A stretch of DNA of 64,000 nt, taken from positions 409,651 to 473,650 of the forward strand of contig VFFE01006799.1 of assembly GCA_008921705.1 (NCBI GenBank), in the 5' to 3' direction. Each line of letters starts with the position of its first letter. Position 1 is the first letter of the stretch. Of the stretch, positions 12,743 to 23,700 are shown piece after piece. The DNA comes from Burhinus oedicnemus (Eukaryota; Chordata; Aves; Charadriiformes; Burhinidae). The translations under genes were made by a program, and so were the position numbers. Under the pieces are notes generated by a model. It was given only the letters and a program-made list of their open reading frames with translations, was not told the DNA's origin and did not search any database.

Positions 12743-12799
12743 AATCACAGAATAGTTTGGGTTGGAAGAGACCTTTAAAGATCATTTAGTCCAACTCCC
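12743..12799 (-). mobile_element. CR1 LINE fragment (3' UTR relic)
   Basis: The run from AATCACAGAATAGTTTGG through AGATCATTTAGTCCAACTCC is the well-known avian CR1 3'-end sequence seen on the complementary strand. It is severely 5'-truncated, at about 57 bases. No coding part survives. Confidence 0.88.
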
Positions 12800-13563
12800 A
12801 AATAATATAATTTATAATATAGCATTTATAGTAATGTCAGTAATTTGTGGTTCATATTACTACCTGATGCATTCCAAGGCTGGGCTGCACCTTGAGAACA
12901 ATGTGGTAGATCTGTAGTTCAGCAAATGGAAGATCTCACCTGAAAATGGCGTGAGGGCATTGCTGTCTTTTTAGTTTGCCTTTGGTGTAAAACAATCAGA
13001 GGTTTCATTTTATATTAATATGTACAGAATTTGTGCCTTTACTTGAAAAAGCTAGAGTGCTTTCCACAACAGATGTAACTCTGATTTCGAGCCAGATTTC
13101 AAGGCAACTGAGTTTTGTCTCTGGGCAATTAAAATCCTCAATTAACATATTAATTATTTTTCCTAATGGCATTACATTCTTTTTTTTTTTGTCTACTGAA
13201 GGGAAAATAAAATGTCTAATTTGTATACTGGTTTGTGAGATATTTAGCTAATTTACACATGAGAATTTGTTAGTACTTGTCTTTCAGTCACAAAAGTGAG
13301 CATGTATTCTAAGGGATTTTATGTATTTCCTGCTGTAGCTAGGTGTGTTAAAATAGTGGCTTCAGCTAGCAGGTGTAACTAGCAACATGGAAAATAGAAG
13401 AGTTTCTTTTACATGTTTTCATTTGTTGAGATAGAAGGAACAAACACTTCTAGCATAAATAACCAGCAATACCTTTTTTTCTCTGATCTTAATAAAAACT
13501 GAAAAACCTTTCAAATATCGGTCTGTGGAGGTTTAAAAAAAAAAAAAAGTCATTCCAATCCCT

Positions 13564-14064
13564 TCAATGTTGTACTGATCCCTTCAATGCAAGGACAATG
13601 CTTAAACCGTGCAGCAGGCAGCTGTTAATTAACAGCATATTGGTGCTGATGCTGGCAGACGTGAACGAAGAAGGGAGTGACAGAGGAACAGGAAAGCATA
13701 TCTGCAGGAAAAACGTATCTGACTTTCTGTTATTGTTAACAAATTGTTTATTGACAGAAAAGCATGTCTTCTTTTCTGTTAGCGTGGCTGGGTGCTGCTC
13801 CATCTCAGTCTGAAGCGGTGGCTCAATATTTGGGCTGTTGTCTGTTCTCTGTGCTGCCAGATCAGCCTCTATGCAAGTGGTGTGATACTGAGCACAAGTG
13901 TTCACTGTCTCTAGAAACAGACTCTTGATCACTGAATGAAATAATCTCGCAGCCTTGGATGGGTTTTCTTGCAAAGACTGAGTTGTTATTAACCAGTACT
14001 GTGCACATCGTGACTGGAGATCTGTTGGGCTAATTACTATACAAACTACCCCAAGGCAGTGCAT
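13564..14064 (-). other. longest ORF in the window (166 codons), unrecognised
   Basis: An open frame on the minus strand from an ATG at 14062-14064 to 13564. I recognise no domain, signal peptide or membrane anchor. The middle part has a mixed, protein-like composition (for example LAAQRTDNSPNIEPP), while the C-terminal part is Ser/Leu-rich. In 64 kb of such DNA a frame of this length could arise by chance. There is no supporting neighbour, promoter or clear splice site. It is recorded because it is the longest frame here. Confidence 0.12.
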
Positions 14065-17000
14065 AGTTCAGAAGCTGACAGCAAGCAATATAGAAAGCAT
14101 GGGCAGCAGCAGGAGGCAAGGATACAGTAGAAATGTAATCATGTACAAGTAGATGTGTGCACATGTATGTAGACATGTAAAACAGGTATTGATTTTAGCT
14201 GTTTGCCTGCCAGCTTTAGCATGATTAGGGTTTTATTTTTTTAGTTCGTGAACGCATGCGGCAAAAAGTGGTTTTGAGTAGGGATTTGAAGCAAGATGGC
14301 AGGTACCAGCAGGATATGAGTCTTAGGATCGCTTCAGGCAGGACATGGCATGCATAAAGATGATGTTAATATACTTGTTTGACAAGCAGAAAAATCCAGA
14401 AGGTACTCAGACACTACTTAAGAGCCAGGGTGGGGGGTCAAGGATCATCTACAGACTTGCAACGGCTTCTGTACAGAGAGGGACAAACCAGAAGGAAATG
14501 AAAAGCGGAGGAGGAGAAGGGGAGATGGAATAATAGCAGAAACGAAGGAGATAAGAAACCTGAAGGGAGAGGTGTTGAGGCATAGCTGGGCTTGTCAGAG
14601 CTGGATAGCAAACAAGAAGTCTTAATGTTAAATGATGGGTGATGAAAGAGAAGGTGTTAGAAGAGGTGAGAGAGATAAAAAGGGAAATCAGGAGAGAGAG
14701 TAAACATCAATTGAAATTCCCCATGTTTTCAGAAGGAGAAATAGGTTAGGAAAACTTCACTGCCAAAGGGACTCTTCTCCATACTTTTCACTTTTCTCCT
14801 AAATCATGCTAATCTTGTACAGGGAGCTGAGGAGAAACTACTCATCTTTTGTGGATGCAGGGCTGATGTTGTTGAAAACCTTTGTTGTTCTCAGCCAGAA
14901 AATGAATGGGTACTTGGGCTGTGAGTAGTCTCAACACAAACAGCACAGCTCCTGTATTCTTTAGTCTGTACATCTCACCTCTTTATCATACAGGCTTGAA
15001 ACATGGTAATTCTGATTTTCCTGGCCCTTGAGACAATGTGTGTGTGTATGCATTTATTGAAATAAGCGCTTTTCAGACTTTTATTGCAATAGCAACTGGC
15101 AGACCCAGTCATGGAGTGAGCAGGGAAGGGCAAATGCTGTACGAGTGCCACGTGAAAACTGAACAAAAGTGCCAGGAAATGTGCAATCTAAATGTAAAGA
15201 CAGAAGTTCATAGGTGACCAGAGCCAGACAACAAAGAAATCCAGAAAACAGTGTTCATCAGGGTGAGGATAGTCTATCTGATCACAGGCTCTCCAATTTA
15301 CCTGAAGTGTACTTCAACTGTAAATACATTTCTGAAGCACTTCATTTAACATAAATGTACCCCTGAGTAAATCGATTCATATGTAAGATAGTGCTTCTCC
15401 TATCTATCGCTATTAAAGTTTGAACACATACAGGCACACGAGCTGGGGTGTAAATAGGCTGTAGGTGACCAGAGCCTGGTCCGCAGCGCACCCCTGGAGC
15501 ACCCCTGCCCCGTGGGGCGTTCATGGCTGGACAGGGGTGCTGGCAGCTGGGGCTTCTCTCAGGCTTGCTCTAAACCCTGAGCAACGTTGTTCTTTCTGGA
15601 TTAAACGTGCAAAGGCATTTCAACACATCCTATCTCTGTGCAAAAAACCTCTTTCTGTGACTCAGTTGAGGTTTTGCATGATGTGTGGGCCAGGCAGTTT
15701 AGGGAGATCCATTTATTTTTGCTTCCCATTCACAAACTAAGTGACTTGAGGTCTGTAATGCTGAGATGCTTTGAGGAAGGAGGGGGGGAGAAAACTTAGT
15801 TTATTGCAACACCTTGGGGTTGTGTTGTCTGCTGCAGCCACACTCCGCACAGCAGGAGGCGGGGGGGTGCTTGTCCAGGAGATCTTCCTTGCTCCAGAGT
15901 TTTAGTTTTGTCGTGCAGCATCCCTGGTCTGCGTAACCTGGTGGTCTGGTGTGGGTGGCTTTGAAGGTAGGAGTGGAAATGTGGGTTTTTCACATTGCCG
16001 ATGGAGAATGAAACTTTCTGTCTCTGAAAACTGTGTTAGAATTGGATTAGGAAGAGACCTGTGCTTTTTTCTCAAATCACTAACAGCAGAAACGTTAACG
16101 AAAATAGTATATTATTTCTTGCTATGGGTGAAGCTTTTAGGTCTAAAACCAGCTTCTGTGTGGCTGAAGAAAATTTTTGGTGACTGTAGTTGTGAGAAGT
16201 CGTTTTACAGTCCTGCTTATTTGGAAGAGTTTTTGTTGCATGCAGTCCTAACAGACGGCTGAAAAAAGTGTGTGTGTGGATTAACTTCTCTGAGATTGTC
16301 TTTAAAGATGATATGGCTCTTTGCCCAACTTTGGGATCACCCTGCTTTATTTCCAGTGTAAATACTCTCTTTCAATAAAAGCAAAGGGCCACCAGACTGT
16401 AGACATTTGGCAAATTGGGACTGAAATGGATTATATCCATGAGATTTAGTGCCTTTTGAAAGGCAGAGGGAGATGACAAAGCAATGTGTACTTTTATTTT
16501 GTTTAATTTCATGGCTGTTAGGTATTTTGAATGTTTTTTAATCTCAGGAGAGTATACTCAAATGGCATTGTTTTGTTTTATAAATCTTTTTTAGCTGAAC
16601 ATTTCTGAACAGTAGAACTTCTTCCTAAATCCACTACCTTGCCAGTTGCTTTTGGTTCTTGTATTAATTTTTGTGCTCTCATTGAATTGAGAATTTTAGT
16701 AGTGGTTTTGATCTTGTTGTTAGAGGACTTTTTTTTTTTTGCCTTCTCAGCTGTCGCTGAGCATACAACAGAAACTGATAGTGGGAATAAATGTTAGGGT
16801 GGGACAGCAGCCTCCAGAGGTGCATGATGTGAGGAGATGGGAGTATCAGACTGTCTTGTTGCTGAGGTGCTTTCCCTGCTAGTGCTGTGGAGAAGCTGTA
16901 AAGTGTCAGTGTGCCCTGGTCACAAAAGAAAAGGGAGACTGAATTGAAATACAGACATAAATGTTGCTGTTGTGGCTGAATTGTGGATGTAAACTTTTTT

Positions 17001-17731
17001 TTAATGTAAAGTTTTATTATTACATGCTTGGAGAGCTTTCTGTCCTTGCTCGTTAGTTCCCCAGATTCAGATTGAAGTTCCTCTTTGTTTCATCGCTTCT
17101 CTCTGTATAGTTTTGTAATGCGTGGGGTTTTGAAATACCAGTTGATGTTGATTAGGTTCATTCACTGTATTTTGTGGTCTGATCTTGGACTATTAGAATT
17201 ACGTTGGATACCTGGTCAGCTCGTGTATGGTACATTGAAATTAACTTCCTTTGCTTCTGGTCCCCACAAATATCCAAGGGCATCAGTAAATTGATGGGAA
17301 GCAGGAATGCTGATTGGCTGCTACCCATCTAAACTCACTCAATGGGAGGATTTTACAATGAAGCTGAGGATCCACTGATGGTGTCTCTTGTTATATCCAG
17401 GCCTCTTGTTTTCTTTCCGTTTCTAAATTAAATTAATATGATGCTTAATCTTATACAGTCTGAAAAGTTTATTGTAGTTAACACCATTCTTATTTTTTTA
17501 AACACATGCATTTCAATGTTGAAGCACATGACAGCGTCCAGGTCTACCAGAGCATAATGTAATACGCTGTTAACAGGGGTAAGATATACTCAGTGCTGAA
17601 CAGTGAAGCAAATAAATTAATAAAATGTTGGCAAAGAGACAGGTTTTGGTGGAAAAAAGCAATGTTTTAAAATGTCGCTTATGTTGGTTATGGGATACAT
17701 GCTGAGTTAACCTCATTGAACTTTTCCCCAG

Positions 17732-17762
17732 GAATTGATGCGCTTACAATTGGCGGGTCATT
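17732..17762 (+). other. HECW1: 5' UTR part of HECW1 coding exon 1, with splice acceptor
   Basis: The acceptor ends CTTTTCCCCAG at 17731. The 31 bases to the start codon are untranslated and contain an out-of-frame ATG at 17738. Because the exon opens at an acceptor, at least one untranslated exon must exist upstream. Confidence 0.8.
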
Positions 17763-17782
17763 ATGCTGCTCCACCTGTGTAG
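17738..17782 (+). promoter_or_regulatory. short upstream ORF overlapping the HECW1 start codon
   Basis: An ATG at 17738, in a weak Kozak context (T at -3, C at +4), opens a 14-codon frame ending in TAG at 17780-17782. It is out of frame with HECW1 and overlaps the main start at 17763 by 20 bases. Ribosomes that use it would bypass the first start. After terminating they would next meet the Met22 ATG in the following exon, 43 bases after the uORF stop in the spliced mRNA. A translational role is inferred. Confidence 0.45.
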
Positions 17783-17789
17783 TGTTAAG
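17763..17789 (+). CDS. HECW1: HECW1 E3 ubiquitin ligase, coding exon 1 (residues 1-9)
   Basis: Nine codons, MLLHLCSVK, identical to the first nine residues of the long human HECW1 isoform as I recall it. A GTCAGT donor follows at 17790. Phase 0 joins directly to the exon at 37294, giving MLLHLCSVK-NLYQNRFLG across the junction, as in mammals. The start has A at -3 but C at +4, a moderate context. The exon is too short for ORF-length filters and easily missed. HECW1 is a HECT-family E3 ligase, enriched in neurons, that ubiquitinates targets such as Dvl1 and mutant SOD1 (family knowledge). The only oddity is the overlapping uORF. The identification is strong because exact peptide, splice site, phase, strand and order all agree. 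Confidence 0.93.
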
Positions 17790-20700
17790 GTCAGTGTGTT
17801 TTTCTGATTATAAAAACCATCCATACCATTCCATTATAAATTCACTACCATTCATGTAATGGAATGTGCCAAAGCTCAGAGCTCGTTGCAGCTGCCCCCG
17901 GTCCGTGTTTAAGATCAAACAAAGCGGTTCAGGTAATTTGAGCACCTTTTCAACAACACTTCCAATCAGGCTTTATTTGAAGTGATGTTTTGTTGGTTTT
18001 GTTTTGTTTTCTTTTTTTGTAACCTGCTAAGCTCCATCTGATGTCAGTGTTGGTTTTGTTTTGTGTGGCCTGCCCAAGAATTCTTATTGAATCAAGAAAT
18101 GGTAATTATCATAAGATCATAGCAAGGAGGTCCTGGGAGCAGCAGGCAACTGTAACCTGGCAGTTGCACGCATCCATGCGTAGGCAAAGCACAAAATGCA
18201 TCAACCTCTCACCTTCACAAGGCATTTTACTGAAACCTGCAGCTTCTAACTGTGAATTAATTCTGAGTCATCACGAGACACAAATCGGCCATCACAGTAG
18301 ACACCAGTGTGTGAGATGCAGGAGTGTATGACTGGCACTAACCACTTACTAGGGGAAGCTGTGAGATGATGTGCATGCATAACACACTGCTGCTTTACGC
18401 ATCTTCCTGCACAGCTTAGTCCTATGAATTGTCATGCGCTATCAAAGAGAGCCAGAATGTGCATTAAAGCTTATCTAGTGTTATTTCTGTCACTGAAATG
18501 TTGTTATGGTTGGGGCTTTTGTTTGTGTGTTTGCTTCTACATTTTTCTTTGTTACTAATCATCCAAGCAACTTCAAGTCTGTGAAGAGCAAGAATTCAGT
18601 GAACAGCCATGTATGTAATAGGTCATTATGTTCTTCCAGTTTCATGAGGATGTATCTTTTCTGTGTTAAGTTTTGCACTTTGTACTAGCCAGTGGGAGCC
18701 TCAGGTGCTGGCAGTTTTGCTGGGGGATAGTTTGAGCCTCTCTGCAAATTAAGCAGTGCTGTAATTGCTGAGGAAATACATGCAGCCTCTTGGTGATGGC
18801 AACTGAGAATTTGTGTGACGGTGTCCAGCTGCACTCCTCCTTTCACCTCGCTGTAGCTGCAAACTCAGTGGTATTCTACACTAAATGCAGTGTGAATCTT
18901 TCCCAGATGTATGTGCTATATACAGTGCATACAGTCTCACAAAATGCGGTGAAGAGTCATGGGAAGACTCTGGTGAAAAGTAATCCTTGAATGTTCTAGC
19001 TTGTGGAAACTGTTCACCACCTGACATTTCACATGACAATAATTTGAATTTTGGAGCTATTGCATCAGGTAAGTACATCTTCAGAGGTATTTGGCAGTTT
19101 CTTTTATTACTCTGGGAAAAAAGATGTATTTCAATTAGGCCACAGTCCAAAAACTAAACGAAATATCCCCCCCAAAAGATGATGCGAGTCATTGTAGGAT
19201 TGCATGTTTTTTCTCAAGTGAAGAGTCTCAAAAGGAAGGGCATGTTTAATAGCAGAAGGGATATCAAAAGGATTGAGAAGAGGGTTTTTTAGGAAAGCAG
19301 AGTGCATAATAGATTTTGCATTTTCAGTTTCATCTGTGGTGATGAGTCTTTCCAAGTTTTTAAGAAGTGCATCTCTCACTGCTACATAAGTGTCTTAACA
19401 ATTTTGGGCCCTTACATACAACACACAGGAGATCCCAGAGGTTGTATTGAACACCTCCCATCAAGAATCCTGCCAGAAATAGGTAGCTGACACGACAGCA
19501 GGAAGAAGGTAGATTAAGTGCCTGCTGCAGCACGTTCAACTGGCTGTGATGCTTTGTCTCCTCAGACATCTTCTGTTTAAGATAAGTTTGTCTGTTTATG
19601 ACAAGTTTGGTCCTCAGTCTACATGGACAGCTGTGTTAAGATGTACCAAAGTGATACAAATCATAAGTACTTGTCACACAGTGCTCTCTATTAGATATAT
19701 CACCTGTTTGTTATTGACAAAATTCATTAGCTGAAAATGCAGCTTTGTTTCTACCACTCTCCTCTATGTATGAAGGGAAAAAAACAAAACACTTTTTAAA
19801 TTGAAGAAAGTTAATTCCTCAGTTCCCTGCCTCACCTCCCCTTTCCTCTCTCCCTGTGGAAAACATGTTGAACTAAGTTTATAACAATGTTTCCAGCTGT
19901 TACCTCACACTTTTTTTCTCCTTTACTGTCATTATTAGGAAAAAAATTTAGTTACCCTCTCAGTCTCAGCATGGACTACTCCAAGAAAAGCAAACCAGAT
20001 GTACGATTTAGGCTATGGCAATGAACAGTGTGTACCTGCAAGGGCATTTACTTGACCTTGCAGATAAACCTTTTGAGTTACATGTAGGCATTTTAGATAA
20101 GAGCAGACTTGACAGGTACAGGGGGTGCAGGACCCTTCCAAATCCTTCAGGAGGCATGAGCACTATTTACAGCCCTGTGTTTAAGTACCTAATTTAGTTT
20201 CTTAAATTAGATTCCCTACATATGCCCTGTATAGTTAACTGAGTGAAGTCATGCTCCTAGTGGTATTTCAGAGCACCCTTTTCTCTCCTGTGACTGTATA
20301 ACCAATCTAGAGATGTTAGCCTCATTCAAGCCCCAAATACCAATGCAGGCTATGAAAGACTGGAATGAAAAGGTAGAAACACAGCCGGGGGAAAAAAAAA
20401 AAGTTAAGGCACAATCAAAATAAGGTCTCAGTTAGAAAGGAGTTAGTGCTCTAGTACATGGTGGCTCCTGCAAGTCATTTCTGGCTTTTAAAAGGTCTCC
20501 TCTAGATGAGACAAAGAACAACATGTTAACCTTTTGCTTTGGATTTAGTCCTTCATTAGTGAAGAGGGCTTACATTGATCCATTGTTTATAAAAATCAGC
20601 TTTTTGTTATAGTTGGTCTGTCTGTGACCACTATATCACATGTGCTTTTCGTAATATACTGTGTGTTTACATTAGGACACACAGCAATGTTTTATTAAAA

Positions 20701-23700
20701 AAAAAAGAAGCCTTTAATTAGAGTTTATCACATGTGGAGTTCATCCTTTTAATCACACAAGTTATTTATGGAAAAAAGATCTGTTGGTGTTCCTATGTCA
20801 AACATTGTTAATGTATAGTTGTTACCTGTGTTTATTTAGGACTCAACATAAAGAAGCCTTTCAAGCATTCTTTTGTAGTGTAGCTCTTAAGCAAAAATAA
20901 ACAACAACAACAAAAAATCAGTTATAGGAATTATTTTTTATAAAACAGCACACATAGGTAGAACCTGTACTGAAAGCTATTTCCCAGCCAAAAGCCTTCC
21001 CACATATCCAAAATAAAGCATTCTGCAACCCCTTTGTTTTATACCATAACTTATGCACTTGTATTGCCTTTCTTTTTGCTAATGGTAGCCAAAAAGATGT
21101 AATGAGTGTGTTTCAAACTTTGCAACTCTTCTCGTATGTTTGTCTGACAGGCAGAAGAGCCAACAGATCCACCAAAATCCATTCAGGTGCAAAAGGGATG
21201 GTGGCTAGCCAACCTGCAAGCAGCAAGCAAGCCCCCCAACTTGTCCTGTAGAACCAGCTTCCGTGCTGGTGGTCCCGGCAAAGGCAGCAGATGGGAGGCA
21301 GTGGTAGGAGGAGAGGTGGAGCTGTGAACCAGGCCCTTGCTCTCCTAATGTCTTTTTAATTGGAGTAATATAAGTATTGGCTGGGATGATAGTTATATCT
21401 TAATGGGGAAATTAAGAAGTAGATTAATTTCTGGCACAGTTCCCTCTTCCTGTTTATGTCAGTCCCTATTTCCAGCACCAGTTTAATTGAAGGAACAATT
21501 CTCTGTATTTGCTAATTATCTGCCAGCCTTGTAAGGGAATAACAATATGTTTGGGAAAGCAAAAGGGGGTTTAAGGGCACCAGCAGAAACAAAGACTTGC
21601 ATTAAAAACCAGCACAACTGAAAAATGCTATCATTCAAATTATTAGGAAAAGAGGACTTGCAAGGAAATTTGGTAATAAGTTTGCCATTCTTCCCATTAT
21701 ATTGTGGAAGCGGAAGGCTCTGAAGATGGTACTTTCCATCGAACCGTGAGTATTTAGGAATTTAAAAGAACCCCAAATGACCTAGTGAGATAACAGGATC
21801 TGCTTCAAAGTCTGGTGAAGTCAACAGGAGTCTTTCCATTGCATCCAAGACATGCAAGATCAGGCCAAGGCTGAATTAGCCTCAGAGGAACTGAAAAGTT
21901 TTTTGCAGATCCATACTCGTGTGTGCAAGCTGTTGTCCATACTAGAGAACGGTACATTGATGACAGCAGAAGCAATGTCGGCACTGTGTGCCTTTGGAGT
22001 TTTGATGCCACTTTAAAATCTCTTGTTGCTCTACTGGCTGTTGTCAGCTAGAAACTCACGGGCCTTTAAAGAATCTGAGATAAAAGGCTTTATAATTTCT
22101 TTTGGTAAAATACAAATATGCTTTTAACTTTCAGGATTTCCATACTGGGCACCTACATTGCTTCCACAGTATTTTGCAGCTTTGTCCTTGCATGACATGT
22201 GGAAATACTTTGGGTTTTACATGCACAAATATTTTGATTTTACTGGGAAATTTAAGTCTGTTCTCAAAATGCGACCCATCTCTTTAAAGCCAACAGAGAA
22301 ACTGGCTGAAAAAAATCCATTATTTTATGAAATTGTATATGATAAAAAACTAATTAAAATCAATGAATGTTTAATTTTATTAATATTAAGCCATTTACAG
22401 AGCTAGTTGCATAATGAAAAAAATTATTCTACAGTACACTGGGAAAGCACTGTCAAATATGTTATCTCTGACTCTGAGGTGAATATATACTTTAGTTGCA
22501 CTGGGAATTTTAAAATGAAAAATATAAATGAGATTTGTTGGTGCTTAGCAATTTGAATTAGTCCATTCTTCATGACACTTAAATTTTCACCTCTGCGAAT
22601 TTCTTTGCTTGTTGAAGAAAAATTATACACTTGATGCCTCTTTTAACATGGGAGAAAAGATTCACACCAGGTTTACTAGTAAGCTGGAAATCTGCCACAA
22701 AATCCATACAGAAAATATAAATGTATTTGGTTTCATTTGTGACTAAAATTCTCCACCAGGATGAGAGTAATGCATTGGACTCTGTATGACAAAATACTAA
22801 TTAGAAAGAATGGATCTGGAAAGGAAATAGTGCTGTGTTACATTTTAGATCAGGTCCTGTTCCCACTGTAGTTGCTTTGATTAAACTTCTGTTGCATTTT
22901 TGTAATGGCTTTTAAAATACCATAGCAACTATTTCTGCAATTTGTACATGAGGAAAATCCCACGTGTGAGTAATCAATTAAATTGGTGAGGCTGGGTATA
23001 ATTTTTATAGTCTAGCTTCCTGGGCTGATCAGAATTCTCTCATTGCACTTTCTGTCTCTCTGTCATTCCCTTACCTAATTACTTCTGAAGCTGTTGGCTA
23101 ATTTCAGGTGAAACAGAGAGGAGTAGTCATCTTTGAGATAATTAAGTTTCTACAGGTCACGGGGGCTGGGGAGAAGAGGGAGACCCAAGTCAGGGCTGGG
23201 GCAAAGGCAGGTAGAGCCTGTCTGTCACCCACTCCAGCAGCTGGGACAGTCGCTGGGATTGTCTGTACCTTTGCTTCAGGTGGTTTTTCGTAGAGGAATG
23301 CACAGGAAAAAGCTGCGACTTTAGTAGAGGTTTGGTGGTGATGAAGGGTAGAGCTCTGCAGGAAAACAGCTTCATTAATTCCAGTGCTAACAGGGCTGTT
23401 TGTTTTCGTTTCCAGGAATGCTTTCTGAATCAGACCTGAATGTCTTTAATACAAACAATTGGCTTCTGGTTAAAGGTTAGAAAAATACAGCAATCAAGTT
23501 AATTTATCACTAATACCGAGAGAAGAAGTACCAGTAACATAAGTAGGTGGCCATTAAGCTAATGTGTTACAAGTGATAAATTTGTCAAATTAGTGTCTTT
23601 TGTGTTTGCAGGTCTTACGCACAAACGAATTCTTGTGGTGCTTGAGAACCCCTAATGGAAATAACTGTTCAAAAGTCAAGTTTTATCCTCATTGACATTC

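Larger units (their letters stand above)
10170..17731. other. intergenic or 5' intronic DNA upstream of HECW1 coding exon 1
   Basis: No recognised gene, CpG island or promoter. It contains a pyrimidine tract (12188-12208), a CR1 relic (12743-12799), a 16-base perfect palindrome at 13621-13636, A runs, and a 166-codon minus-strand ORF of unknown meaning. The HECW1 exon at 17732 begins at a splice acceptor, so transcription starts further upstream. No untranslated first exon can be picked out. Confidence 0.6.

Noticed and set aside
15470..15560. GC-rich stretch considered as a CpG island or promoter for HECW1
   Set aside because: Under 100 bases long with few CpGs, and the downstream HECW1 exon begins at an acceptor, so a start here has no support.
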